Below are positions 62,701-64,000 of a stretch of DNA of 64,000 nucleotides, one piece after another. Source of the DNA: Trema orientale. Its lineage: Eukaryota > Streptophyta > Magnoliopsida > Rosales > Cannabaceae. The stretch covers positions 116,004 through 180,003 of the forward strand of contig JXTC01000487.1 in the NCBI GenBank assembly GCA_002914845.1. Reading direction: 5' to 3'. Under the pieces are notes generated by a model. The model was not told the DNA's origin. It ran no database searches and saw nothing but the letters and a program-made list of their open reading frames with translations. The translations under genes were made by a program, and so were the position numbers. Position 1 is the first letter of the stretch, and each line of letters begins with the position of its first letter.

Positions 62701-62882
62701 TGAAACACAAATAAATGTGAAATGATAAGTTAAAGCATAAAACAGTTTATATTTTCTGTGTTTGTCTTTAATTTCGTATTTAATACCTCATATCCATGGT
62801 TAGCTCCAGCTTGCAGATCAGTTTCCACTGTGCCATCATTGCCGAGCATAAGAATCTTGTCAATATTAATAGCTAGGCAAAA

Positions 62883-62934
<52 letters not shown>

Positions 62935-63309
62935 GGAGTTACATACAGTTGCCAGGGTCAAGATAAGCCAAAGAGACAAGGAATCCAGGGCCAACGTAAG
63001 CCAGAAACTTTCTCCATCCAGGTCTCTGATTTCAAATTAAGCCATGCCATATGAATGAAACAGAGTCAGCCACACACCTTTCTCTAATTTCGTTATGTAC
63101 ATATTTATTTGAAACATACACAAGCACACAAATATATATTTATATATATAATAGGCCAAAGAGAAATAACATCTTAAGTGTGTGACCTGATCATGATCAT
63201 GATCATCAGTAGTACTGTTGCTCATGGGTGGTGTTCCGTCGAGGTTGATGGCGGCTATGCGGTTGCTGCCACCAATTCCTCGCTGCACTTGTTCTTGCAT
63301 GCTTCCCAT
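54685..63309 (-). CDS. NRAMP5: NRAMP family divalent-metal transporter, NRAMP5/NRAMP1 type
   Basis: There are 13 coding exons on the minus strand: 63309-63187, 63025-62947, 62827-62787, 62635-62557, 62415-62311, 62123-62014, 58323-58142, 57960-57891, 57330-57157, 55938-55834, 55735-55604, 55487-55392 and 55017-54685. The protein is 542 aa. It is a proton-coupled carrier with 11-12 membrane segments. Metal-site motifs are intact: DPGN (64-67, TM1) and MPHN (239-242, TM6). The NRAMP signature [18 protein letters not shown] starts at 340. [21 protein letters not shown] and the C-terminus [13 protein letters not shown] are very close to rice NRAMP5, a plasma-membrane Mn/Cd/Fe uptake carrier, so NRAMP5/NRAMP1 type is inferred; the substrate is not proven. 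All introns are GT-AG except intron 5 (62310-62124), which must begin GC. Intron 6 is 3.69 kb (62013-58324) and filled with transposons. Intron 9 (57156-55939) holds a MITE and a 66-base T run. Confidence 0.95.
55132..55241. mobile_element. Small inverted-repeat element (MITE-like) in NRAMP intron 12
   Basis: About 110 bp bounded by tttttttatacgtcatactgt and, in reverse complement on the right, ttctatcatactgtagaact. The imperfect inverted ends share tcatactgta. It lies wholly within the 374-bp intron between exons 12 and 13. No clear target duplication is seen. Confidence 0.45.
56221..56917. mobile_element. MITE with GGGCACCAAT-type ends in NRAMP intron 9, internally rearranged
   Basis: The left end gggcaccaatctagtag and the right end ctactgaattggtaacc are imperfect inverted repeats, as in the 247-bp element at 24505-24751. 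(TA)-rich DNA flanks both sides. Internally a T run followed by ttacttatgcataagtatca occurs twice, at about 56304 and 56736. About 410 bp of unrelated TC-rich sequence lies between them, so the copy contains an insertion or duplication. An undetermined base at 56322 warns of assembly trouble. Confidence 0.55.
56238..56303. repeat. 66-base poly-T tract
   Basis: An uninterrupted T homopolymer, the longest in the window, in NRAMP intron 9. Its exact length is likely to be unreliable in the assembly. A second T-rich run lies at about 56716-56735. Confidence 0.9.
58891..59040. mobile_element. Small MITE inside a tandem-repeat copy (NRAMP intron 6)
   Basis: The left end carries agtggtgcccaac and gtgtcagtctgtca; the right end carries tgacagacagacac and gggcactattggtgccc. 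They are imperfect inverted repeats. It splits a diverged copy of the 101-bp repeat: ggtctataa before the insert, and ccataatccaaaa through to gggtgagac after it, line up with ggtctatgagcccaaaa and gggtgaggc of the intact copies. Confidence 0.6.
59175..59445 (+). repeat. 101-bp tandem repeat with USE-like and TATA-like boxes
   Basis: Two nearly identical units start aagtcccatatcggg at 59228 and 59329, an offset of 101 bp. A degraded partial unit lies at 59175-59220 and an older one at 58846-59120 that is interrupted by a MITE. Each intact unit has gtcccatatcg, 10 of 11 bases of the plant snRNA upstream sequence element (RTCCCACATCG), then tatttaag 24 bp further on, then gcccaaaagt...acttttgggt, which folds into a 9-bp-stem hairpin. 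All lie in NRAMP intron 6, on the strand opposite to the gene. Confidence 0.75.
59506..60346. mobile_element. MITE with long inverted ends in NRAMP intron 6
   Basis: The 841-bp element begins gggtaatgtttcaatgg and ends ttcattgaaacataaccc. The inverted arms match imperfectly over about 58 bp, including a shared atttttgtttttgctc. (TA)n lies on both sides, so insertion into a TA microsatellite is likely but a target duplication cannot be proven. The interior is AT-rich and non-coding. Confidence 0.8.
60692..61836 (-). mobile_element. Non-autonomous Mutator-like element, copy 3, with perfect 9-bp target duplication
   Basis: The body is 60701-61827, in opposite orientation to the copies at 15178 and 16873, starting gggaaaaagatatctag and ending ccaaaaccc. 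It is flanked by identical 9-bp taaatttat at 60692-60700 and 61828-61836. It carries the same ggaaacc/ggtttcc hairpin minisatellite (about 61235-61670) and lacks the 540-bp downstream segment seen in the tandem copies, which proves that segment is not part of the element. It lies inside NRAMP intron 6. Confidence 0.88.
62885..62933. repeat. (AG)24 microsatellite in NRAMP intron 2
   Basis: A near-perfect AG run of 49 bp between exons 2 and 3 of the NRAMP gene. On the coding strand it reads as a CT-rich tract a few dozen bases upstream of the exon 3 acceptor. Confidence 0.92.
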
Positions 63310-63954
63310 TTCTCTGTTTCTCCCTCTTTTAATTTGTTTTCACCACTTCCTGTGGATACCAGACAATGGCCTTTGTTGTGTATATATATAATACGACTGC
63401 TTTTATAACCCAATGAAGAGACAGAGTAGGGCACAGCATCTACTTCAATTTATGTACGAATATATATAAGATATAGTATAAGATATATTCTATGATAGTT
63501 TAATTAATATAGTACTACTACTAGTGCATGGACGTATGTGAACGGTCCACTTGATTCATTCTAGACAACTCAGCGGTTCTTCCTTTGCCCTCTCCCTCTC
63601 TAATGCCCACCAATTGTCTCTTCCTCATGCCAGAAACGGCGCGCCACTCGCCATTTTTATTTAATTCCTCCTTCTTTTCTTTTTTTTTTTTTTTTATACC
63701 AAAGAAAAAAATAAAAATAATACATATATTTATATATCCTTTTGTTGTAATCACCCTACTTAGCCAATAACAAAATTAAGATCTAAATTCTAGAATGAAT
63801 TTAGACCTAATCTCACATACAAGAAAATAAAATAAAGAACACAAGTTCTATAGTGATTCGACTATAAATTGTAGCCTACGTCCATGGAAGACCACAACAA
63901 CGTTTCACTAAGGAATAGAATAAATATACTCTACAGTTTTTACTCACCGAAAAC
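63310..63954. other. Upstream region of the NRAMP gene
   Basis: It holds the 5'UTR and promoter side of the minus-strand NRAMP gene, then AT-rich DNA with a poly-T run at about 63681-63696. The frames at 63521-63770 are low complexity and not called. Confidence 0.5.
63380..63392 (-). promoter_or_regulatory. Candidate TATA box of the NRAMP gene
   Basis: tatatatataata lies about 70-80 bp upstream of the start codon on the minus strand, a plausible TATA position with a short leader. AT repeats are common here, so this is only a candidate. Confidence 0.35.
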
Positions 63955-64000
63955 TAGGAATGGCAATGGGGCGAATCGAGGACGATTTTTTAATTACCAT
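63955..64000. mobile_element. Left end of a second hAT-like MITE (cut by the window edge)
   Basis: The last 46 bases (taggaatggcaatggggcg and on to ttaattaccat) match the first 46 of the element at 40308 with only a few substitutions. The preceding 8 bases, ccgaaaac, would be its target duplication; the right end lies outside the window. Confidence 0.85.

Noticed and set aside
1-64000. Search for an endogenous viral element or a biosynthetic gene cluster
   Set aside because: No viral coat, movement or replicase domains were seen. The lone UGT fragment has no partner pathway genes.

Overview
The window is nuclear DNA of a flowering plant, almost certainly a dicot. It is strongly AT-rich, its genes have many short GT-AG introns, and it is full of small DNA transposons, old retroelement remnants and microsatellites. 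The recognisable proteins are plant-specific families. The species cannot be named from the sequence alone; the protein flavour fits a rosid, but that is a guess.

Layout. 0-2 kb: the tail of a Ty3/gypsy-type retroelement abutting a broken N-terminal piece of a family-85-like UDP-glycosyltransferase. 2.5-3.8 kb (minus): a two-exon WIP zinc-finger gene close to TRANSPARENT TESTA 1. 8.6-11.4 kb (minus): a five-exon RRM RNA-binding protein gene. 15.2-18.5 kb: a non-autonomous Mutator-like element that was later tandemly duplicated together with its flank. 18.59 kb: an intron-containing elongator tRNA-Met gene. 20.9-23.2 kb: a decayed LINE split by a DNA element. 23-32.5 kb: gene-free and AT-rich, with a hAT-like element at 30.3-31.0 kb. 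32.6-37.6 kb (plus): a QUASIMODO2-type Golgi methyltransferase gene with eight coding exons and a 5'UTR intron. 41.1-42.3 kb (plus): an intronless PORR-domain organelle RNA-splicing factor. 43-48.5 kb: repeats and two foldback elements. 48.9-54.0 kb (plus): a nine-exon SWI3C chromatin-remodelling subunit gene. 54.7-63.3 kb (minus): a 13-exon NRAMP metal transporter gene of the NRAMP5 type, convergent with SWI3C. The last 46 bases begin a second copy of the hAT-like element found at 40.3 kb.

The genes are unrelated single-copy plant genes (seed-coat flavonoid regulation, RNA binding, pectin and cell-wall biogenesis, organelle splicing, chromatin remodelling, Mn/Cd/Fe transport). There is no operon or gene cluster. 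Exon boundaries were set by hand from GT/AG sites, reading-frame continuity and family similarity. The reconstructed proteins are 270, 270, 692, 410, 810 and 542 aa, with phase consistent across every junction.

The most interesting material is in the mobile DNA. A Mutator-like MITE family is defined by 9-bp target duplications, carries a hairpin-rich minisatellite, and has one copy inside the 3.7-kb sixth intron of the NRAMP gene. A 101-bp tandem repeat in the same intron carries a plant snRNA-type USE plus TATA at Pol II spacing. The same NRAMP gene has one intron whose donor must be GC rather than GT. I saw no clear new multi-gene system.
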